Source of the DNA: Pleurotus djamor
Taxonomy: Eukaryota > Basidiomycota > Agaricomycetes > Agaricales > Pleurotaceae
DNA: 20,392 bases
Direction: 5' to 3'
Assembly (NCBI GenBank): GCA_029747585.1
Contig: JAPEVF010000800.1
Location: 1 to 20,392, forward strand
Position numbers and translations under genes: made by a program. Below the pieces are notes generated by a model. The model had not been told where the DNA came from. It was given only the letters and a program-made list of their open reading frames with translations, and searched no databases. This document shows positions 9,091 through 17,193 of the stretch, in pieces (position 1 is the stretch's first letter; each line of letters starts with the position of its first letter).

Positions 9091-11130
9091 ATGGCGAACC
9101 AAAAATTCCGTCCGGTGCTACTTTTCCTGGTCCTGGCTATCACTGGACCCATTCTGGCGTCCATCGCTGCACCCGCCTTTAACAAACCGCAACTAGAACC
9201 TCACGGAGAGTCATATACACCTCGTTCTACTGATCTGGACGATCTCGAGATGCGCGAAGCTGCCTCCTCAGACGAGTACGACGACTGCTTTGAGGATTTT
9301 CAGAAAGTGGACAGAAAATTGCCTAGGGCTTTGGAGAACCCGCTCAGCCTTACTTCGTTCGAAACTTCCGGAAACCGTCAAAAGACCGTTTTCGATTCTG
9401 CAGCAGATGTTTTTCGAGCTCAACCTGACCGTGATCAATCGGACTCTGGCAAATCAGACGAACCGTCCCTTACGTCGAGTTCAGAACAACCCTCGGGGAC
9501 GCTCATCGAGCGCAAGAGCGAGCATGTAACAACTTCGGCTTCCAACACTATTCTCGCTCAAACTTCGGCAATCATGATCTCTTCCGTCATTGGGACAGCA
9601 TCCATCACCTCTTCGATGAGCGGATCACCTCCTGCCAAGACACTCAGCGAATCGTTCGCGTCAACTCCCACCACTGGGCGTGTCTCTAATTCGCCTGTCA
9701 CTGAAGCTCCTTACACCCCGCTCCAAACACCAGTTGACGAGTTACACAAAGCTCCACAGTCTCCAAAGCCAAGTCCCGACGAGACTCTGGAGACCTCCCC
9801 AGTTGAATTCCCCACTTCATCGGGCTTCCGTACCTCTAAAACGCGCTCTCAGACAAGTTTTCAGCCTAGCACAACATCTCACCACCCCACTTCCGTCGTG
9901 GCCTCTACTTTCTACCCGCTCCCATCCGCTAATCGCAAGCTTGCTCTTGGGCCTGGTCTCGCTGTTTCTCCGAACCGTGGTGTCGACCTCTCCGGAAACC
10001 TTAGCCCTGCACCCTCTCGATCATCGAATATGCATAGCCAAACTTGGACTGTTGTCGTTCTCATCGGAGCTATCCTCTTGGTTTCTGCAGTTGCCTTGCT
10101 AGTCATCCACTTCTTCCTCAAGGCCAGAAAGATGAAGACTACGAAACTGCCGAGTAAGGATAGCTTGAAGGGCTTCGGCGCCGTTGAATGGACTGATCCT
10201 GTCAAGCCAAAGGACAAATGGCACCCGGCTCTCGGAGATCTTGCCATGAAGGAGAAGGAAAAGCCAGCGTACAAGCCATCGCCGCTTTCAAAACGGGACA
10301 GCTTGGTTTCACACTGGCATCGGCTCAATCCTAACTCTTGGAAGCCTCAGAGCGGTCGGATGTCTTTATTGCCCAAGATCAACGCTCTTTTGGGACGAAC
10401 ACCTTCGACGTCTTCTTCAAATGGGCCTGCCGTCAAACCCGTACCGGAGGTCGTCCAGTCGAATGAAAAAGTCTTGGATATCCGCCCGTACAACTTGGGA
10501 AGCCGCTTTTCGGTGACATCTTCGGATCTTGCTATCGATGAAACTTATCACTCTCTGGAATCGCTGCAATCTCTTGAGGTCGTTGATCTGGACGTTGATG
10601 AACCTTCTGATGAACGTGCTGACTTGGCCGGGTCGGTGCCTACATCGCCTAACTTGATAGACACACCTATCCTCTCGTCTTCACTCGAGAGCCAGAGTCT
10701 CCTTCGTGCCTCCTCGACATCGGTGACTAGGACAAGATCTTCTACTCCTGGTCACTTAAGGTCCCGCAGTGCTCCTCAGGCCCCCGAAGTCGACTTGGTA
10801 CTGGATGAATTACGCTCCACTTCCACGAAACGCCCCCCAGCCTCCCGAGCCCCTTGGCAAAGACATAAAAGCCAGGCGAGGTCTATGTCCGCTTTGACTG
10901 TCAGCTCTCGATACCCTTCGGGGGTGGGAGAACGGCTGGATGATGATGATGATGTTGACTCGGATTGGGATATTGCGGAGGCATATTCGAGGCGGTCGGA
11001 GAGGTATACGTATCAGAGCAGGAGGGGAAGAGAGCCAACTACTCGGACGTCGACGAGGAGGGTGACGGCACAAAGTGCGAACGGGAGGAACAGCGAGTAT
11101 ACGATGTATAGACGAAGTGATTGGATATAG
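9091..11130 (+). CDS. Single-pass membrane protein with signal peptide, Ser/Thr-rich ectodomain and long cytoplasmic tail; unidentified
   Basis: One uninterrupted frame of 679 aa. The first ATG in frame is at 9091; the frame is open a little further upstream but without an ATG. Residues 1 to about 26 form a signal peptide (hydrophobic LLFLVLAITGPILASIA). About 27-315 is acidic, then Ser/Thr/Pro-rich, with features expected of a heavily O-mannosylated wall-facing domain. A transmembrane helix spans about 319-343 (WTVVVLIGAILLVSAVALLVI), followed by a basic stop-transfer segment KARKMK. The roughly 335-residue cytoplasmic tail is Ser/Arg-rich, with an acidic patch of five consecutive Asp near the C-terminus and a basic tail. 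The layout resembles fungal cell-wall stress sensors (Wsc/Mid2-like), but I see no WSC cysteine domain, so that is analogy only. It is the only complete gene here without introns. Confidence 0.8.
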   Translation: MANQKFRPVLLFLVLAITGPILASIAAPAFNKPQLEPHGESYTPRSTDLDDLEMREAASSDEYDDCFEDFQKVDRKLPRALENPLSLTSFETSGNRQKTVFDSAADVFRAQPDRDQSDSGKSDEPSLTSSSEQPSGTLIERKSEHVTTSASNTILAQTSAIMISSVIGTASITSSMSGSPPAKTLSESFASTPTTGRVSNSPVTEAPYTPLQTPVDELHKAPQSPKPSPDETLETSPVEFPTSSGFRTSKTRSQTSFQPSTTSHHPTSVVASTFYPLPSANRKLALGPGLAVSPNRGVDLSGNLSPAPSRSSNMHSQTWTVVVLIGAILLVSAVALLVIHFFLKARKMKTTKLPSKDSLKGFGAVEWTDPVKPKDKWHPALGDLAMKEKEKPAYKPSPLSKRDSLVSHWHRLNPNSWKPQSGRMSLLPKINALLGRTPSTSSSNGPAVKPVPEVVQSNEKVLDIRPYNLGSRFSVTSSDLAIDETYHSLESLQSLEVVDLDVDEPSDERADLAGSVPTSPNLIDTPILSSSLESQSLLRASSTSVTRTRSSTPGHLRSRSAPQAPEVDLVLDELRSTSTKRPPASRAPWQRHKSQARSMSALTVSSRYPSGVGERLDDDDDVDSDWDIAEAYSRRSERYTYQSRRGREPTTRTSTRRVTAQSANGRNSEYTMYRRSDWI

Positions 11131-11379
11131 TTATATCCGCCAGACTAGACAAACCAACAATTTTGTATTTTTACGATGGATTATTGATACACCGGCATAG
11201 ATGATACCGATAGATACCTCGAGAACGAACAAAATAGAAAACAATACAACGGTACCTTGACGAGGATGCATGTCAGAAGCGACCTTGGAGACCAGTTTGG
11301 CGTGTAGAGTACAACGGTGGCGCTCTAGCATACAAAAAGTCTAACGATCATGATGGTTGTCCATTTTGACATAAGTAGC
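11131..11379. other. Convergent 3' intergenic region, membrane-protein gene / ARD1
   Basis: A 249-nt gap between convergent stop codons, AT-rich and consistent with 3' UTRs. No gene or structured RNA is evident. Confidence 0.5.
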
Positions 11380-12139
11380 TCATAACTTCAGACGCATGCA
11401 CAGAGCATCCTCGCCATCGCCGTCTAACCTCGTGTATTAGCAGATATTGGGCCACGGAGAAGGCGGGCACTTACAATAACCTTTCTCAACCTTCTCAACC
11501 TCGAAGCCCAAGCTGTCTTTGTACAAACCAATCGCCGCTTTGTTCGATTTACGGACGTGGAGGGATACGAAGGAGGCTTTGTAGACGTTTAGCATGGCGT
11601 CCTCTACGTAGGAGCAGGTATGATCATGCGTAAATGATGAGAAGCGAGGATACCGAGGAATACTCACGCGAAAGTAACATGAGCTTCTTCGCGAGACCCA
11701 ACCTCCGATATGATCTTAGCACTGAGATAGAGTTGACGTGCCCATGGGCAGGTTGCCCTTCCGCTTCGTCCTCACTTTCACGCAGAGATATATAGGTAAG
11801 TTCTTTGCATATGAAGGGGTCGAGGGGGGTACGTACATTTTGGCTAAGACGTAGCCCACAATTCGTCCTTTATGATCCTCAGCGACGTAGGATATCTGGG
11901 GCCATGTTGCGAGATGATATATCCCTGTATCGCATTGTGAGATACCACACGGGTGAGATTGGGGGTTTAATTTGAAGTGCAAACGAACAAAACTTGATCA
12001 AGTAGTTCTCGGGTAGATTTTGCAGATTTGTTGCCTGCATACCGGGCAAATCGTCCGCCTGAGCTGCCGTTGGACTTGGATGAGAACGAGTACGAAGTTG
12101 AAAAGAAATAAAACGGACCGTTGCAAGACGAATGTTCAT
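11380..12139 (-). CDS. ARD1: N-terminal acetyltransferase A catalytic subunit (Ard1/Naa10)
   Basis: Exons 12139-12119, 12058-11989, 11924-11837, 11774-11668, 11603-11475 and 11423-11380 give 152 aa. Conserved NatA features in order: MNIRLAT joined to [18 protein letters not shown]; the [10 protein letters not shown] and VGYVLAK strands; PAHGHV; the acetyl-CoA-binding RRLGLA (83-88); [18 protein letters not shown]; and the end [15 protein letters not shown]. With Naa15 this enzyme acetylates exposed N-terminal Ser/Ala/Thr/Gly/Cys of nascent chains at the ribosome. The first intron (60 nt, GTCCGT donor) is in frame and lacks a stop, so naive callers would retain it. The third junction is ambiguous: GTACGT at 11836 with AG at 11775 gives AKI-ED, while GTACCC at 11832 with AG at 11771 gives AKMY-DE and keeps the usual Met. 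At 152 aa it lacks the long tail of the human enzyme. Confidence 0.93.
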
Positions 12140-12286
12140 GTTTGAATTTCTGAGATGTAGTACGATGGTGAAGTGTGCGCTGTGCGGCGCTTAGGTTCGA
12201 TCGTTTCTTGCGCCGCGCACGTGGGATGGTCGCGTCGTAACAGGTCTCCCGCAGTTCTCGGCGACTCTTACACTTCCTCTATCCCA
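12140..12286. promoter_or_regulatory. Compact divergent promoter, ARD1 / TLG1
   Basis: Only 147 nt separate the two start codons, so both transcripts must start inside it. It contains a CACGTG palindrome at 12218-12223 and a TCGCGTC (reverse GACGCGA) at 12230-12236. No clear TATA box is seen. Confidence 0.5.
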
Positions 12287-13418
12287 ATGGCCTCATCGTT
12301 TTCAGAGGACCCTTACCATGCCGTGCGAGAGGAGATAGAAAGCTCGCTGCAGGCAGCACGGACGCTTTGTGCCTCGTACATTCGCATACGCAGTTATGCA
12401 AGCAAAGAGGAGGAGAAAGAGGCTCGGGAAGAGGTAAGGGTGCTGTTCCTTCGTGAAGACTTCAATTGGCCTCATCTTATCAGTTGGAAACGTCACTAGA
12501 CCTGTTAGAGGTCGACTTGGATGATCTGGATGCTAGCGTTAGGTGAGAGCATACTTCTACGCGCTCCCGATATGCGACAAACCGTTCAATCCAGAATAGT
12601 AGAAACCGCTGAAGGTGCTCGTTCTTTTGGCTTATCAGACTCCGAAGTGCGCGAGCGAAGGCAGTACGTCAAGAAAGCTAATCGTGAAATTCAAGCAAGT
12701 GCTATCCATTAATTCTGGGCCGCTTCAATTCTGATATTGGGCAACGAATGTATAGTCAATGCGGTCCCAAATGGGTGGTACAACGGTTGACAGCCATCCT
12801 CTGTCGCCGAGTACAAACGTCCGATCCCCGTACACCGCATCCCATCCCCTGGCGTCTACATCACGCGTCCATTCTCGAGCCGGGAGTTTGAGCATGAGTA
12901 TGGACGGAAGTAGAGTTGGTTCCCCGACCCCTGGGCCTGGGAAGCGACTCCCTGGCGGTGAAGAAGACGACCAGGCTGCGTGGTCCCGGGTTGAGCAGCA
13001 AATGCTATTGGCAGAACAGGATCGAACGATGGACACTATTTCTGGGACTCTGAACACTATCGCACAGCAAGCTGGTCTCATGGGTCAAGAAATCAATGAA
13101 CACGTTGAGTAAGTCGTTCCCCCTTCTATTCGCTTGGTGGCTGGTGGCTGGGTCGTTCTGGTGTCAGAATAAAACATGACACCGGTTCCTCGGACGGGTC
13201 ACAAAGCCACACGTAATCGCTGGGCACTGACGCTTTTTTTCCGCAGGATGCTGGGTGACCTGGAAGAGGGGGTGAGTCGGAGCGACTCCAAGCTGCAGAC
13301 GTCGATGCGGCGGATGCAAAAGTTTATTCGCGACACAGAGGACTCGAAAAGTGGATATTGTATAATTGTTTTGATCATAATCTTGGTAATTTTGCTGATC
13401 GCTGTCATTTTGGTATGA
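12287..13418 (+). CDS. TLG1: Syntaxin-6/Tlg1-type Qc-SNARE of the trans-Golgi and endosomes
   Basis: Exons 12287-12433, 12484-12542, 12595-12694, 12756-13108 and 13247-13418 splice to 276 aa. An N-terminal syntaxin-6-like helical domain (DPYHAVREEIESSL ... LDLLEVDLDDLDASV ... RRQYVKKANREIQSMRSQM) is followed by a Ser/Pro-rich linker, a Qc SNARE motif at about 185-245, and a tail anchor at 258-276 that runs to the very last residue. In yeast Tlg1 pairs with Tlg2, Vti1 and Snc1/2 for fusion of endosome-derived vesicles with the TGN. Intron 3 (12695-12755) begins with GCAAGT, a GC-AG intron, and is the only junction that keeps the frame and the conserved REIQ-SMRSQM helix. Intron 4 is unusually long for this window (138 nt). 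The residue aligned by hand with the syntaxin-6 zero-layer Gln is His218. Family assignment is strong. Confidence 0.92.
12695..12755 (+). other. Non-canonical GC-AG intron in TLG1
   Basis: The exon ends TTCAA and the intron starts GCAAGT. A branch-like TTCTGAT near 12730 precedes the acceptor TATAG. The only nearby GT donor (12699) gives a frame with a stop codon soon after. GC donors normally match the rest of the donor consensus closely, as this one does. Confidence 0.75.
13160..13183 (+). repeat. Short inverted repeat inside the long TLG1 intron
   Basis: GGTGTCA at 13160-13166 and its perfect complement TGACACC at 13177-13183 flank a 10-nt A-rich loop within the 138-nt intron. It could form a small hairpin in the pre-mRNA. 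A 7-bp stem may also be chance. Confidence 0.4.
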
Positions 13419-13565
13419 TCTCCTTTATATATATCCCATCCCTGATGTCATTCGTCTCCGATCGACTTCTGGTCCAAGTTTAGGTCCCTATCTTTCAGGG
13501 ACCTTCAAAAGCCACAGTTGACAGTTCGCCTCCGTTCATTCTACTCATTCTTCCCTTCCACCACC
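13419..13565. promoter_or_regulatory. TLG1 3' end and CSC1-family gene promoter
   Basis: A 147-nt tandem gap. A TATATATAT run at 13426-13434, just after the TLG1 stop, is a possible TATA element for the downstream channel gene. The sequence just before the start is pyrimidine-rich, ending in the strong context CCACC-AT. Confidence 0.45.
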
Positions 13566-16500
13566 ATGTACGCCTCTCCCTTCGTGCTTCGTTGCCACTG
13601 ATGCTCAAGTTTTCCCGCAGGTCCGATGGAGATTTATCAGAACAAGCCAACAGGGCATCCACATCTACTTTTGTCACCGCCCTCGTGTTTAACGTCGCGG
13701 TTTTTGCCATTCAAGTCGGCGTGTTTACCTTGCTCCGACCCTATTTCAAGGCGATTTATGAACCACGCACATACGTTCCGCCCCCGTCGAAACGTATCAA
13801 ACCCCTCGTTCCCGACAAAGGCTCCAAAACAACCTCTCTGCTCTCTTCATTTTCTTGGCCCTTGGCTCTATGGAGGGCGAACCATCACGACATAAAGGCT
13901 GCGAACGGCCTTGATGCATACTTTTTCGTACGATTTCTCCGCATGATGATCAAGATTTTCCTGCCGATATGGGTGATAAGTTGGGCGGTGCTGTTGCCGG
14001 TCACTAGTGTCGGGACGGGTGTCGAGGGGAATGAAAAGTTGAATAGGTTTATCTTCGGGAACGTGGCCCCGTCGCAGCTGGAGCGATTTGCGGCGCACAT
14101 CATTCTTGTCTACATTTTCACTGGTGAGTCTTTGCATGTCTCAGACAGTCAGTGACTGACCTTGCACAGGGTGGATATTTTACAACATCAGGAAGGAGAT
14201 GAAATACTTTATCGTCACGAGGCAGAAACATCTCATCGACGCTTCCCATGCCGCATCTGTCCAGGCCAACACTATTCTTGTCACCGGAATTCCGTCGAGA
14301 TTTCTCACTGTGGACGCCATCACCAAGATATTTGCCCACCTCCCCGGTGGCGTGAAGAAGATCTGGATCAACCGAGATCTCAAGGAACTTCCCGACATTT
14401 ACAATCGCCGTCTCAAAACCTTGAACAAACTCGAATCTGCCGAGACCGAGTTGCTGAAGACTGCGGCCAAAGCCCGACTTGCGGAAGAGAAAGGCAAACT
14501 CAAGAAGAGAAAGCCAGGTATGTCGTGCTACATTTGTCCTCGATTACCCCACACGCCACTTCGATATCACCCTGCTCCTCTTCGCCCCGATCAAGTTCAT
14601 TTCCTGACAGCATCATTTGCGTCATAGGTTCTGCCCAAGCGCCTGCTGAGGGTGATGTCGAACGCGCCGATACGTCCATCGTCCCACGCGCAAACCGTCC
14701 GCAACACCGTCTTGGTTGGATTCCGTTCAAGGGTCCCAAGGTCGACACGATCGAGTGGGCACGCGAGGAGATCCGAATTTGCAACGAGCTCCTCGAGCGG
14801 GGTCGTGGTGCGATCGGCAGTGACTACACCAGTGCGGAAGCGGATGGCGCAGCTACGGGTGCTGAACCCAGTACCAAGGAAAAGGTCTCGCAGAAGGTTG
14901 GGCACGTCAAGGCGAAGATTCCCGGGTTGGCTCCTAAACCTGAGGGTACACCGGAGGAGAATTCTCTCGGAGGCGATCCGTTCCCTGTTTTGTCGAATGA
15001 CTACCCGCCACTCAGCAGTGCCTTCGTGACGTTCAACAAACAGATTGCTGCGCACATGGGTGCCCAGGTGCTGACCCACCATGCACCGTACAGGATGGCG
15101 TCCAAGTACCTGGAGGTTGCGCCCGATGATGTCATCTGGAGTAATTTGTCTCTCAACCCTTATGAACAGAAGGTGTGTATTTCAATTTCGCTCCGATTGC
15201 CTATGATCTCATTCGTGCGTAGATTCGGATGCTCGCGTCGTACGCTGCCACCGCAGGACTGATCCTTTTGTGGGCAATTCCTGGTATGCTTCAGCTGTTT
15301 TTTCGTTTTGAAGGATCGCACTCATTTTCGGTTTTAGTTGCCTTTGTCGGTGTGATTTCGAACATCGGACAGCTTTGTATTCAGTTCAGTTGGTTAGCCT
15401 GGTTGTGCGAGATTCCCGACCCGATCCTTGGAATAATTTCGGTTCGTTGAGCTCGTAGCTGACCATTCGACCTCTTATTGACCATCGAGTCTAGGGTATC
15501 TTGCCTCCTGTGTTGCTCGCCGTGCTCATGATGCTCCTGCCCATCATCCTTCGTTTATTCGCACAATTGGAAGGCATTCCCAAGCGGACTGGCGTCGAAC
15601 TCTCCTTGATGACCAGATTCTTCATTTTCCAAGTCATCCACTCGTTCCTTATCATCACGGTTTCTTCTGGACTCGTTAGTGCCGTTGAGGACCTTGCTAA
15701 CAACCCCACTTCGATTCCTACGATTCTCGCCCAGAAGCTGCCTACGGCTTCGATTTTCTTCCTCACGTAAGTGTCTTTTGTTCGCGTCACCGAACTTCAA
15801 CTAATTCCGGGTGCAGATATATCGTTTTGCAAGGTTTCTCGGCCGTCGCTGGAGGATTCCTACAAATTGTCGCCCTCATCGTCTACTATGTGAAGCTTAT
15901 CCTTCTCGGCAGCACACCTCGTGCTGTGTATACCATCAAGTATACTTGTCGCAACGTCGCATGGGGTACTCTTTTCCCGTCTATCACTTTGCTGGTGGTC
16001 ATTTGTATGTCGCTCCTTATCCCATTTGATTCCCAAACTTGACGTCGTCACAGCTTTGGGTTATTCGATCATTGCGCCAATCATCAACGGCTTCGCTTGT
16101 GCGACCTTCTTTGGATTCTACATGTTGTACAAATGGTTGTTCCTCTGGCAATACCAGCAACCTTTGAACACGGACACCGGAGGTCTGTTCTTCCCCAAGG
16201 CCATTCAGCATCTCTTCGTCGGCTTGTATATCCAACAGGTTCGCATTTCCTTCGCTGATCCGAATATGTCACTGATAGTTCAACTTCTAGCTCTGCTTGG
16301 TGGCGTTGTTCTTCCTCGCACGCGACGAAAATAATAACGCTGGCGCCGTGGCGGAAGGTGCTTTGATGATCGTGTTGATCATCTTCACAGCGCTTTTCAA
16401 CCTCCTGATCAACCACTCTTATGGACCTCTTATCCACCATCTACCTCTCTCTTTGGCGGATAAGACGTACGACGCCAATGCCGTTGCAAGCATCGATAGC

Positions 16501-16884
16501 GATGAGGACGGTTCTACCGCCCCTGTCCGCGCTGCTGACCAGAAGCCTCGGGCATCGACTTCCACTGCGCCCAATTTGCCTACGCCGACTGAGGAAGATG
16601 TCCGTGATGGGGATATCAAGGTGGACATTTCTCAAAGAGAGGGTGAGAAGAAGAAAGCGGATTCACAGGGTATGACGGAGGCAGATTATGGATTTTCTCA
16701 TCCTGCCGCTTCGAGACCCCAACGGACGGTGTGGATCCCTCGCGATACGCTCGGATTGAGTAAGGACGAGGTCGAGGGATGCAGGGCGGCTGGTGTTGAT
16801 GCGGAATCTCGGGATGCTGAGATGAACGAGAAGGGCAAAGTCGATGTTTCTGGTTCGCCGCCTGATGAAGTCAGGCAAGAGTAA
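13566..16884 (+). CDS. CSC1/OSCA/TMEM63-family (DUF221) cation channel
   Basis: Ten exons: 13566-13567, 13621-14123, 14170-14517, 14628-15172, 15223-15283, 15338-15441, 15495-15766, 15817-16004, 16054-16238 and 16291-16884, giving 933 aa. The order matches the family: an N-terminal helix at about 18-40 and two more membrane helices by 178 (RSN1_TM); a large cytosolic domain at about 180-465 containing NTILVTGIPSRFL and the conserved SAFVTFNKQIAAH and APDDVIWSNLS stretches (PHM7_cyt); then the multi-helix pore region (IPDPILGIISGILPPVLLA, KYTCRNVAWGTLFP, LGYSIIAPIINGF); and an acidic hydrophilic tail of about 150 residues. Known members are hyperosmolality- or stretch-gated cation channels of the plasma membrane and ER. 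The ATG is split AT|G by a 53-nt intron; reading through it gives an 11-codon dead end. Fungi have several paralogues, so no symbol is given. Confidence 0.93.
13568..13620 (+). other. Intron interrupting the start codon of the CSC1-family gene
   Basis: A GTACGC donor directly follows CCACCAT, and a CCGCAG acceptor precedes GTCCGATGG. Splicing gives CCACC-ATG-TCC-GAT, a strong start context in frame with the channel. A branch-like CCACTGATG lies about 20 nt before the acceptor. Confidence 0.8.
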
Positions 16885-17193
16885 ATTGATGTTTGCATGA
16901 CTTTCACGATTCACGAGTAGCAATAATGGCGTTTGTCTTTCTCTTTTCTACTTCCCTACCATTGTAGTTTCGTATGTATAACAGTTGTACTTCGGACAGT
17001 TGTCACTTGCTCCGTTCATACTTAGTAGTAGTTCAGCGTCAAATAATCATGATGTTTGATTCCGAACAGATTTGGATCTTGGATGAAATGTTTAGCCGTT
17101 TGTGTGCAACCTCCATCGGTACTGCATAACAGAGACTCCTGATGTGCAGCCCATCGCGAAAAGGTTCATTCCGCGATATAAATGTCAAGGGAA
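16885..17193. other. Convergent 3' intergenic region, CSC1-family gene / first P450 gene
   Basis: 309 nt, T-rich on the + strand after the channel gene, consistent with 3' UTRs of convergent genes. I find no supported ORF, repeat or RNA gene. Confidence 0.5.

Noticed and set aside
9091..11130. WSC-domain cell-wall sensor
   Set aside because: The layout is similar, but the ectodomain is nearly free of cysteine, so the WSC eight-cysteine domain is absent.
14162..14520. Left part of the 366-codon + strand ORF in the channel gene
   Set aside because: Only the part from 14628 is in the coding frame. Upstream, the neighbouring frame with WIFYNIRKEMKYF and NTILVTGIP is the real one, joined by the intron at 14518-14627.
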